A stretch of DNA of 64,000 bases, from positions 238,074 through 302,073 of the forward strand of contig JAJFFC010000014.1 of NCBI GenBank assembly GCA_021776795.1, read 5' to 3'. Under the pieces are notes generated by a model, which was not told the DNA's origin, ran no database searches, and saw nothing but the letters and a program-made list of their open reading frames with translations. The translations under genes and the position numbers were made by a program. Below, piece by piece: positions 57,012 through 64,000 of the stretch. How positions within the stretch are numbered: position 1 is the first letter of the stretch; each line of letters starts with the position of its first letter. The stretch comes from Planctomycetota bacterium (GTDB taxonomy: Bacteria; Planctomycetota; UBA1135).

Positions 57012-58193
57012 TCAAATGCCTTCCATGAGTAGGTAAGTTTTTCCAGTCTCCCATTCGTCACTGGTTTCCACCAAGATAGCAGACACCAGGCGAAGAAGGG
57101 ATTCTTCATTCGGGAAGAGCGTTGCCACTCGTGTGCGACGCTTGATTTCTTTATTTAGCCGTTCCAGGCCATTGGTTGTTCGCATGCGCGTGCGGTGCGA
57201 AGGCGGGATTTCCAATACGGATAATCCCTCGGGAATGTTTTCTTCCATCCAAGCAGCGAGCTTGGGGGCTTTCTGCGCATAAGAAGAAACCGCGCGCCTC
57301 AGCATTTCATCGGCATCTGCACGGCTATTGGCACGAAAGATCTGGCGGATGTCTGAGCTCACTTGTGCCTGCATCGATCTCTTTGGCACATAGGCCATGG
57401 AATTTTGCTGTAGATGAAACTGGCACCGGTGCCAAAGCGTCCCACCGAAGCGAGCCTGCACCGCCTTCTTTAGCCCAGCATGATTGTCGCTGGTGATGAG
57501 TTTTACCCCATGAAGCCCGCGGTCCTGAAGTGACTTCAAAAACTCACGCCAGTGCACCTCGGCTTCTGACAGTGAAACGCTCACACCAAGAATGCTGCGC
57601 TTGCCATCTTTGCGGACACCAAGGGCAATCAAAACGGCGCAATCTCGCACCGCGCCACCATGGCGTACCTTCTCGTAGCGCGCGTCAAGCACCAGGTACG
57701 GGCATTCCTCGAGCGCGCGCGTGCGCCAAGCTTCCAGCTCCTCATCAAGTAGCTTCGCGGCGCGTGAAACTTGCATGGAGCTCACTTGGTGTCCACAAAG
57801 CTTCTCCGTGATTGCTTGCACTTTGCGCGTACTGACACCTTGGACATACATCTCTGCCACCGCGAGCTTTAGGGCGCGTTCACTGCGAATGCCACGTTCA
57901 AGGGATTGAGGGTAGAAGGACTCCACCCCCTCGTCGAGATCACGGACTTGAGGCACACGCAGCGACAGGCTGCCGGAGCGTGTTGCCACGGTTTTAGGCT
58001 TGAAGCCATTGGCGTAGCCACGGCGGCTCGAGGTCCGCTGATGCGGAGCCGCCTGCAGATAGCAATCACGCTCAATGCTCATCGCTTCGTTCATCAGGAT
58101 GGTGAGGGCATCTGCGAGGCCTTCAAAACCATTCTCAAACAAGAGTTTCACTGCGGGATGGGTGGGATTAGAATCAGTCGGTTGGTGGGCCAC
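57012..58193 (-). CDS. IS256-family transposase
   Basis: A 393-residue MULE/IS256-type transposase. Catalytic acids are in YLVLDARYEKV, LITSDNHAGL and NGLERLNKEIKRRTRV, and the WHRCQFHLQQN signature is intact. Full-length with no frameshift, so it may be functional. The start is at 58193; about 155 bp including a perfect palindrome separate it from the right inverted repeat. Confidence 0.95.
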   Translation of the reverse strand: MAHQPTDSNPTHPAVKLLFENGFEGLADALTILMNEAMSIERDCYLQAAPHQRTSSRRGYANGFKPKTVATRSGSLSLRVPQVRDLDEGVESFYPQSLERGIRSERALKLAVAEMYVQGVSTRKVQAITEKLCGHQVSSMQVSRAAKLLDEELEAWRTRALEECPYLVLDARYEKVRHGGAVRDCAVLIALGVRKDGKRSILGVSVSLSEAEVHWREFLKSLQDRGLHGVKLITSDNHAGLKKAVQARFGGTLWHRCQFHLQQNSMAYVPKRSMQAQVSSDIRQIFRANSRADADEMLRRAVSSYAQKAPKLAAWMEENIPEGLSVLEIPPSHRTRMRTTNGLERLNKEIKRRTRVATLFPNEESLLRLVSAILVETSDEWETGKTYLLMEGI

Positions 58194-58266
58194 GGGTTTG
58201 TCTCCTTGATTGGTTTAGTGATTAATCAAAGAAGAACATCTGGGGCCTGCCACTTCAACTCTCTTT

Positions 58267-58298
58267 CTCAGGGGTCCCCCCATGGGGGGACCCCTGAG
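58267..58298. repeat. Perfect 32-bp palindrome upstream of the IS256 transposase
   Basis: The 32 bases from 58267 to 58298 equal their own reverse complement (outer CTCAGGGG, centre CCCATGGG). A transcript would form a 15-16 bp stem with almost no loop. It could protect the transposase from read-through or block translation. Confidence 0.85.
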
Positions 58299-58348
58299 CA
58301 CTGCAAACTGACTGCCAAGAGCCGACCGTGTGCAGAGGTGCGAGGGAA

Positions 58349-58370
58349 TTTACAGAAAGGAAGTTACGCT
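58349..58370 (-). repeat. Right inverted repeat of the IS256-family element
   Basis: Inverted counterpart of 56977-56998. Its last base forms the first base of an in-frame TAA upstream of the avidin gene. Confidence 0.75.
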
Positions 58371-58399
58371 AACTAGTTGAGAACTCTCAAACATCAACA

Positions 58400-58789
58400 G
58401 TGGCGATGCAAAACCCCGCACCAACCTGTGAAAACCCTGTTGGAAAATGGACCAATCAACTCGGATCGACGCTCGACATCAAGAAATTTGATACGACTAC
58501 AGGGCAAATTTCCGGGGAGTATTTCTCGCCTTCCGGGACACAAGGCGATGGATACCCTCTCGTTGGCTGGATTAACGATGGGGATGGAAGCGGCCAGAAT
58601 AGCGCTCGTGTTATTTCTTGGTCCGTCCGCTGGGGGGCGTATGGAAGCATCGCCTCATGGACCGGAACCTGTCAAACCATCGATGGAGTCGGCCAAATTG
58701 ACGGTATGTGGCATCTTGCACGACCAGAAACAGATTACGACTGGGATCACATTCTTGCTGGCAAGGATGTATTTCATCCCGCAAAGTAG
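58400..58789 (+). CDS. Avidin/streptavidin family biotin-binding protein
   Basis: A 129-residue protein that covers the full avidin beta-barrel. Streptavidin biotin contacts are all matched: N19, L21 and S23 (KWTNQLGST), Y41 and S43 (GEYFSPSG), W78, W87, W104, L106, W115 (the residue donated to the neighbouring subunit) and D123 (ILAGKDVF). C10 and C91 sit where chicken avidin has its Cys4-Cys83 disulfide. There is no signal peptide: the frame is closed by a TAA at 58370-58372 on the element edge, so the gene is probably 5'-truncated. GTG 58400 or ATG 58406 may start it. Family call is by eye. Confidence 0.9.
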   Translation: MAMQNPAPTCENPVGKWTNQLGSTLDIKKFDTTTGQISGEYFSPSGTQGDGYPLVGWINDGDGSGQNSARVISWSVRWGAYGSIASWTGTCQTIDGVGQIDGMWHLARPETDYDWDHILAGKDVFHPAK

Positions 58790-58877
58790 CTCCAGACAAA
58801 TTCGCCCATACTTAGGGATCGAGGCGGATATGGCTCGTATTGCCTGTCCCCCGCTCAATGAGAGACGCTGTAAATTA

Positions 58878-59090
58878 CTACTTGCGGGTCAATATGTAGC
58901 CGGCCACCTTCTCCACATTGGAAACCGCTCTAGGCCTTAGTGGGCCTAGAGCTGCACCCCGCGCAAATGCAGATCGTCGGAGCTTCACTCTCGTCTGAAA
59001 CTGCATTTGGTCGTTACCTTCTTTAATGTATAAAGAAGTTGCTGTACCTACGGGAATTCTTAAAAACTCACCCGCGTTGGTCCGATGCAT
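58878..59090 (-). CDS. Small hypothetical protein (70 aa), continuing the reading of an overlapping frame
   Basis: A 70-residue frame from ATG 59090 with a natural-looking first half (AGEFLRIPVGTATSLYIKE). The frame is open further upstream over the end of the next gene (to 59231), and that part also looks natural, which suggests a longer or frameshift-linked product. No family is recognised. Confidence 0.35.
   Translation of the reverse strand: MHRTNAGEFLRIPVGTATSLYIKEGNDQMQFQTRVKLRRSAFARGAALGPLRPRAVSNVEKVAGYILTRK
58928..58951. other. 9-bp stem-loop near the 58.9 kb gene end
   Basis: A perfect 9-bp stem (58928-58936 with 58943-58951) and 6-nt loop within the small frame at 58878-59090. No T-run follows on either strand, so it is not a standard terminator. 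Confidence 0.5.
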
Positions 59091-59148
59091 GGAGATGGCC
59101 GTCGAGCCTTGATGGCGTATTTCACCCCTTATGAAATCGCAATCATAT

Positions 59149-59730
59149 CTAATAAAGCGGCTGTCCAATTGATGCAGTGCAATAATGAACAAGGTGCTTT
59201 TCCAAAACACCACAGGCTTCTTGCCAGGCAACCAATGCTTGCTCCGGAGTGGCGGTAAAAAACGTATTGACTATGACGGAGCAAGAAAACCCATCTATGT
59301 CTTGAGGGGTAATACTTGCTGGCTCTAGGATCCAATCAAACTGGACTTGAGAGCTGAAGCCACTGCTCATCAGCATTTGGCTAAATTGGAAAAAAACCGG
59401 GAAGTAATGCTGGGCGTCTTGTATCAGCTCATCAGAGTTAATGGCGAACTCGAAATACCCGGAGCGTCGAAAGCCTTGTTCCGCAGCGACCTCCCCACTC
59501 GCACATCCGATTGAAAAAAAGCCCGAATCAGGCCGATTGAGCATCAAGATTAGAGAGCGCAGAGCGGGGTCAGCGGCAAGCTCTGGAATATCATCAATTG
59601 AAAACTCATTGCTCCGCAAGTTCATAAACCCGAAGTTCTGACCTCCATCCTCTCGGGGTATGGGAGTGCCAGGGTAAGGAATGCCTTTGCCTTGGAAATT
59701 TATGGATAGTGAATTTCGGTAGTCTGCCAT
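59149..59730 (-). CDS. Hypothetical protein (193 aa)
   Basis: A 193-residue soluble protein with no signal peptide or membrane helix. The middle holds GFFSIGCASGEVAAEQGFRR and the C-terminus FFTATPEQALVAWQEACGVL. The composition is low in Lys and rich in Phe, Ser and Ile. No family is recognised. Its 3' end overlaps the frame of the small gene downstream. It is the nearest minus-strand gene to the avidin gene. Confidence 0.6.
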   Translation of the reverse strand: MADYRNSLSINFQGKGIPYPGTPIPREDGGQNFGFMNLRSNEFSIDDIPELAADPALRSLILMLNRPDSGFFSIGCASGEVAAEQGFRRSGYFEFAINSDELIQDAQHYFPVFFQFSQMLMSSGFSSQVQFDWILEPASITPQDIDGFSCSVIVNTFFTATPEQALVAWQEACGVLEKHLVHYCTASIGQPLY

Positions 59731-60145
59731 TTTTCAGCCCGGGAACTAAAGCCGTGGGTGCGCACAAACAAGAGCGCTCTCGGCTGCCGTGCCCCTCAGG
59801 CATGCGACCGAAAGCGCCCCACTATCACGAGCTTGGCGAGAGTGAGGTTCTGGCCTTGGCTTCGCAATAGCTGCTAATGGTTGCTTCGAAGAAACGAAGT
59901 GCAAGATTATCGCACTCTGGGTCATAATGGCCAAGGTTTCCACCATCTGTATACAGGGCGTTACCACTGCACACAGGCGGGCGATATCAGCCGTTCCGGA
60001 ACCCTAGCCTTCATATGGAGCATTCAAAGGCACCCCATCATCGCAAGACCCTAACTCACTTAAATGGGATGCCCTGCTTTTCGCAAGAGAGCGCCACGTA
60101 AATCGCCCTCCCCTTTGATGCGATTCAGCGTCAATAATGCGGCCC
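59731..60145. other. Gene-poor interval
   Basis: About 415 bp between the 193-aa gene and the FG-GAP gene. A 73-codon minus-strand frame exists but its composition is poor. No tRNA, repeat or clear promoter was seen. Confidence 0.5.
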
Positions 60146-61843
60146 CTATTGGAGCTCCGTCACGCCAAGAGTTGAAACACTCCAAATCTCACGTGAGCCG
60201 GGGCTTTCTAAAACAACTGCTCGGCTAAAAATGGTTCGGCCACTCAGGCTTGGGTTTGGAGGCACCGCCAATATGGCCATGCCCTGCCCTTGAGCATCTA
60301 ACGTACCTCTCATCGAGCCAGAGGAAAGGCTAAAGTCAAGCAAGGGAGATGGCATGAGATTTGTCCTCCATTCATCGATCATCAGCCCATTGACAAGGCC
60401 GAATTCATCGGAGAGCAAAATCCGAAACGGCTTTCCTGGGCTAGAGGGAAAATCAGCCTCAAGAATGAGCGCTTGGCCAACCGGATGACTCTCGGCGACG
60501 CGCAAAGTTTTCTGGCTATAAATTAAGCCCGGCTGTGGCTGGCCGAAAATATTGGGGTCATCAAAAGCCGCAATAGGTGCATTGTGCATGATTTCCGTGT
60601 AGCCGTCGCGATCAATGTCTCCGAGCAGGAAATAGCGATACAGCGTTCCAAAATCGGCGGGGTCTGGAAACCAAGGGCTCATGGTTTGTGGAAGCTCTTC
60701 CCAACGCAGGAATGCACCCGTGGCGGCGTCTAAATGAGCAAAGCCAGACGTTCGTTCTGCAGTAATGAAGTTGGTTGCCTCAATGAACTGTACGAGTTCA
60801 AAGGCGCCGGGAACGCCGCGAACACCAGTAAAAAAGCTCGGATTGTCAGAGTAATATTGCCATTCGCTAGGTGAAAAAAGGTGATCGAGGTAATTTGGAC
60901 TTATTCCCCAAATTTGTAGACCAGTTGCGCCACTAGTCATCTGGACGCTCTGGCTGCTATTCCACAAGTAGTCTTCAATACCATCCCCATTAACATCTCG
61001 GCCACCAACGTTACCTCCTCGCATTGGCTCTCCAAGAATCTCATTTCGCCAAATCACAGCACCATCAATGCCGGAAAGTGCCACCTGAACAGATCCTGAG
61101 AGAATAAGGGTTTGGTCGAATTTACGAAAAGTAGATACAAAATCAGGAACTTGATCTCCATCCAAATCGCCCGGCCAACTCAGCTCTGCTCTAAGTGTTG
61201 GGGCTTCACTGTCCTCTTCCGGGTCATAATATTCCCACAATAACGCGCCCGTCAGGCCATCCACCGCCCCCAGAACCTTCGTGGAGGGAGGGGCGTATCC
61301 TTCTAGGAACAAATCAACAAAGCCATCAAGATTTAAATCTCCGGCAGCAAAAATCCCACGCCAAATTGTAATCGGAGACTGCCCAGGCAGAGGCGTAGGG
61401 TTTTGGCAAACTGCAATCGGAATTCCCGTACTTGAATCCCTTAAAACGATTTCGTTCGTTGAGAGTTTTTTGACCGCCGAAATGCTGCCCAAGGCATTAG
61501 GCAGAACTGCGAAATGGGGCATCCACCAACCACCGGAAAAAGAAAATTCTCCAAATACAAGCTCTGATGTCATTAAAGGCCATTGAACCTCCCCAAGACC
61601 AGGAACGACTGAGGCAACAGTAAGAATCCCAGGTTGATGCCCGCTAGGCCAACCGTAGCCACCGGTCAACAAAAAATCACCTTTGCCGTCAAAGTTAAAA
61701 TCGCCCAGAGGGTTTGCCCCTGCCCATTCCACCTGCGCTCCAGGCAATTCCGGAATTGGGAGGAATACGTCCTGAATGACCCAATCCTGTGCGAAACCAG
61801 GTGTGGCCAAAAGGGCAATGAACAGTGCCGGAGCGGTTTTCAT
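60146..61843 (-). CDS. Secreted FG-GAP/VCBS repeat protein
   Basis: A 565-residue exported protein with a signal peptide (LFIALLATPGFAQ) and at least five FG-GAP calcium-binding repeats: DFNFDGKGDFLL, DLNLDGFVDLFL, DLDGDQVPDFVS, DVNGDGIEDYLW and DIDRDGYTEIMH. These form an integrin-like beta-propeller over about residues 40-450. The last ~110 residues are the shared C-terminal module (MRGTLDAQGQGMAILAVPP). It is directly followed downstream by gene-poor DNA and preceded by the beta-helix gene, 9 bp away. Confidence 0.88.
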   Translation of the reverse strand: MKTAPALFIALLATPGFAQDWVIQDVFLPIPELPGAQVEWAGANPLGDFNFDGKGDFLLTGGYGWPSGHQPGILTVASVVPGLGEVQWPLMTSELVFGEFSFSGGWWMPHFAVLPNALGSISAVKKLSTNEIVLRDSSTGIPIAVCQNPTPLPGQSPITIWRGIFAAGDLNLDGFVDLFLEGYAPPSTKVLGAVDGLTGALLWEYYDPEEDSEAPTLRAELSWPGDLDGDQVPDFVSTFRKFDQTLILSGSVQVALSGIDGAVIWRNEILGEPMRGGNVGGRDVNGDGIEDYLWNSSQSVQMTSGATGLQIWGISPNYLDHLFSPSEWQYYSDNPSFFTGVRGVPGAFELVQFIEATNFITAERTSGFAHLDAATGAFLRWEELPQTMSPWFPDPADFGTLYRYFLLGDIDRDGYTEIMHNAPIAAFDDPNIFGQPQPGLIYSQKTLRVAESHPVGQALILEADFPSSPGKPFRILLSDEFGLVNGLMIDEWRTNLMPSPLLDFSLSSGSMRGTLDAQGQGMAILAVPPNPSLSGRTIFSRAVVLESPGSREIWSVSTLGVTELQ

Positions 61844-61852
61844 GATTTCTAC

Positions 61853-63835
61853 TTACTGAGCCTGTTCAGCTCCCTTGTCAATATCTCCCATAGTGATGCC
61901 GGGACGACCATTCAATCGATAGTCTGAACTGTACTCTGTACCAACTATACTCAATGAATGTAACGAATGATCAAAAAAGGAGAAATTCAAGAGAGAGTTG
62001 TCCAAATACCACTTATCCGGGAAACTAACGCCTCCTAGATAGGGTGGTGCCAGGGAGGTCGAATAGCGAAACTGGGTTCCCAGGTCTGTAAGGCCACGGA
62101 CACCCCGCAGTGCGGCTACTCCAATGCGACTATCTAATGGAGGCAAATCGCCAAAATCAAAAGGCAGGAAGTTCTCGTCGTGCACCATAAGCAGAGATAG
62201 GTTGCTTCCAAAATCCTGTCCATTGCCGAGGCCTGAGCGATCGAAAATCGAAGTCAATAGACGCGTGGCAACTCGGTTTGCTCCTTCAACGTGAGAGTAA
62301 TTCCCTTGCAGAGTTGTGCCTGTGCCGTCAGTGTCGATAACTTCTAAAGAATAGTCGGAAGCCCCGCTGCCATTTTCAACGAAGGTGCAATTTAGAATCC
62401 CAAAGAAAAAGCTGGGCATTGTCTCCTGATCGCTGATTGGGTCTGCCGGGTCATTCGATTTTGGATCAAGCTCAGCCAAAAATCCACCGCCCGTATTATT
62501 CCATAAAAATGAGTTTACCATTCGGTTGCAAATCGAATGCGTTCTTTCGGTGCTGTACCCCTGGATTTTTGCATAGACTCCGGGGCCATTATTGTCATGG
62601 ATCAAGCAGCGATTGATATAGCCTTGCCCCAGAGGAATTACTCCGGACATTACTTCATTGCCATCCTCAATGAGGCTTCTGATCATAGTCGTTGGGTCCT
62701 GACTCCATGTTCCCCCAACAATGGCCACTTGCTCACCCAATGTAGGTGATTCTGAGGGCAGATAATTATGCACGCGCATCTCAATGCCCGCCTGTTGGTT
62801 TGCATTGAGCTCACACGCCTCCAGGCCAATAAATAGGCCCGTTTCATAGGCAATATCTGCGGCGATTGCTGCATCGGAAAATGCAAACACGCCATTGCCA
62901 AGATTGCCCGTAGATTGCATCTTAAAGCCTTCGATCCCGAGGTAGGATTCGTAGTTTTCAAGATAAATGCCTGAGTGCAAATAGGGCTTCGACGCGGAGA
63001 CCAAATGACTACCAGTGTTTTTGATGACCGTGCCACCGTTCACCGAATAAGTACCTCTTGCAGAAATAGAGGTATAGCCGAAAATGCCGCCTTCTTCGAA
63101 GTTGTCAAACGTAGAGCCAGTAACGGTGATATCAAAGAGACTTGTGTAGTCGTAGATTGACCCAGTGATCCCGATATCGCCTAAACCAAACGCATAAACT
63201 CCCCAATCCCAGCCTGTGGTCAAGCTGGTGTTTGCTTTTCCATCAAGATTACAGCCGGAAATAGTCACAACGGCCTCCGACGTACCGGTATTCGCTCCGG
63301 TATGCTCTCGATCTCCGACATAGTTGAAAACTTCAATCAATCGAGTTGAAGTTGTACTGTTTTGTACTTCATGGTAGGGCTTGAGGTTGAGTGCTCCAAT
63401 CGTGGTCGCAGAGCGCGCCATATCATCAAAATCTCCTGTAAGCGAAAGGTTGCTGATCGTGATATTGGCCTTTGAGTTGACTTCCATGCCACCGTCTTCC
63501 TCCGTTTGAATGTGAATGCCCACTGTCTGCGATTGAAGGGAAATCGCGACGGGGAAAGTGGACCCGGTGACGAGATCCTGGATGCGGCAATCGGTTATCT
63601 GAGATTCAATTTCGGCATCATTAATCGCGGTCGCAGAAAGGGCCATTTGGTTTTTGTCAAAGACCATCTTGTCTACAAGGACATTTCTCTTCCCTGCGCC
63701 CGAGGAATCCAGTCGCAAGCCAACCTGACCCCCAATAAGTCCTATCCCGGCAAAGGTCGTTAATGCATTTGAGGCTGGCGCTGCGGGATCTAACTCGAAG
63801 AGTGCTGTTGGATTTCCCAAAGGGGCGACAACCAC
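61853..63835 (-). CDS. Right-handed beta-helix protein, 5' end probably lost
   Basis: A 660-residue protein of parallel beta-helix (Beta_helix/NosD-like) repeats. Motifs recur in the pattern ESQITDCRIQDLV, VVTISGCNLDG and GVYAFGLGDIGITGS, with repeated NTG, G-x-F and small-polar stacks. No signal peptide is visible at the first start codon, GTG 63835. The frame is open for about 70 nt further upstream and encodes natural residues (TGNAYRPTSRPAPN) until a TAA, which suggests the N-terminus was replaced. Function unknown; probably surface-exposed. Confidence 0.8.
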   Translation of the reverse strand: MVVAPLGNPTALFELDPAAPASNALTTFAGIGLIGGQVGLRLDSSGAGKRNVLVDKMVFDKNQMALSATAINDAEIESQITDCRIQDLVTGSTFPVAISLQSQTVGIHIQTEEDGGMEVNSKANITISNLSLTGDFDDMARSATTIGALNLKPYHEVQNSTTSTRLIEVFNYVGDREHTGANTGTSEAVVTISGCNLDGKANTSLTTGWDWGVYAFGLGDIGITGSIYDYTSLFDITVTGSTFDNFEEGGIFGYTSISARGTYSVNGGTVIKNTGSHLVSASKPYLHSGIYLENYESYLGIEGFKMQSTGNLGNGVFAFSDAAIAADIAYETGLFIGLEACELNANQQAGIEMRVHNYLPSESPTLGEQVAIVGGTWSQDPTTMIRSLIEDGNEVMSGVIPLGQGYINRCLIHDNNGPGVYAKIQGYSTERTHSICNRMVNSFLWNNTGGGFLAELDPKSNDPADPISDQETMPSFFFGILNCTFVENGSGASDYSLEVIDTDGTGTTLQGNYSHVEGANRVATRLLTSIFDRSGLGNGQDFGSNLSLLMVHDENFLPFDFGDLPPLDSRIGVAALRGVRGLTDLGTQFRYSTSLAPPYLGGVSFPDKWYLDNSLLNFSFFDHSLHSLSIVGTEYSSDYRLNGRPGITMGDIDKGAEQAQ

Positions 63836-64000
63836 AAGTGGGGAATTGGGCGCAGGCCGAGAAGTGGGTCGATAAGCGTTGCCAGTTCGGACTGAGTTTT
63901 AGTTTACGTTTTGGAGCCTCGAGGCAGGGCTTGGTTAGTCGTTCCGTGTAGGTTACAGGTTGCGCAAGAAGGGGTGGTGGAGGCCGTAGGCCGGAGCCAC
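63836..64000. other. Junction region at the right edge
   Basis: About 165 bp without a supported gene. Minus-strand codons upstream of the beta-helix gene stay open to a TAA near 63900, then no reading continues. The sequence beyond may belong to a mobile element or another replaced segment. Confidence 0.4.

Larger units (their letters stand above)
56977..58370 (-). mobile_element. IS256-family insertion element
   Basis: An element of about 1.39 kb bounded by imperfect 22-bp inverted repeats (56977-56998 and 58349-58370; 18 of 22 match). It encodes one intact transposase on the minus strand. No 8-9 bp target duplication is present, so a flanking deletion or later rearrangement is likely. Confidence 0.85.

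Noticed and set aside
56977..58370. Target-site duplication around the IS256 element
   Set aside because: Flanks GGGCAGGAT and AACTAGTTG do not match, and shifting the ends by a few bases does not help.
59746..59967. 73-codon minus-strand frame
   Set aside because: Low-complexity, Ala/Arg-rich with no conserved look; no start signal.

Overview
The window looks like a chromosomal segment of a Planctomycetota-type bacterium. GC is moderately high (my estimate, about 57-60%) over most of its length and lower after about 48.6 kb. The lineage call is an inference. It rests on many secreted beta-propeller, FG-GAP, Asp-box and beta-helix proteins, several of which share a similar C-terminal module, on several secreted or lipoprotein-type metallopeptidases and orphan lipoproteins, and on the near absence of Shine-Dalgarno sequences. 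Many starts instead sit 6-9 nt behind a TANNNT hexamer, which suggests leaderless mRNAs.

Layout. 1-9.8 kb is mostly housekeeping: trpS (partial), an OsmC protein, a YVTN propeller lipoprotein-free secreted protein, two YbjQ proteins with an M48 protease, thiC, an M28/PDZ peptidase, a hotdog thioesterase and a UbiD decarboxylase. 9.9-14.8 kb carries two large divergent secreted proteins (a gluzincin peptidase and a 986-residue exported protein). An IS1-like element (14.84-15.97 kb) is wedged between the latter and leuS. 15.9-24.4 kb is translation plus envelope: leuS, tRNA-Ala(GGC) with its own promoter, then lysS-lolC-lolD-lolE-lipase-like hydrolase in one tightly packed operon. 24.5-32.5 kb holds an Asp-box protein, a ChrA transporter, a TIGR01777 epimerase, an AA10 lytic polysaccharide monooxygenase and orphan membrane or secreted proteins. 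32.5-48.6 kb holds a Kef-type antiporter, a small membrane-protein island, a flavin disulfide reductase, an SLC13 symporter, a DesK/DesR-like two-component pair, a tautomerase-HDAC-gamma-glutamylcyclotransferase operon, a second metallopeptidase and an FGE-like lipoprotein.

48.6-64 kb is accessory. A co-directional minus-strand group (DUF1016 nuclease, hemerythrin, universal stress protein, beta-CASP metallo-beta-lactamase, YHS/HMBD copper ATPase) resembles micro-oxic or metal-stress gene groups. Next to it an IS256-family element (56.98-58.37 kb) cuts a papain-like cysteine protease lipoprotein after residue 141. On its other side lies an avidin-family gene that keeps every biotin-contact residue I could align, plus the cysteine pair of chicken avidin, but starts abruptly at the element without a signal peptide. 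The window ends with an FG-GAP protein and a large beta-helix protein whose 5' end seems to have been lost.

The most unusual items are the avidin/protease pair broken by the IS256 element, the recurrent TANNNT-N6-9-start architecture, the C-terminal module shared by at least five exported proteins, and the bacterial LPMO carrying that module.
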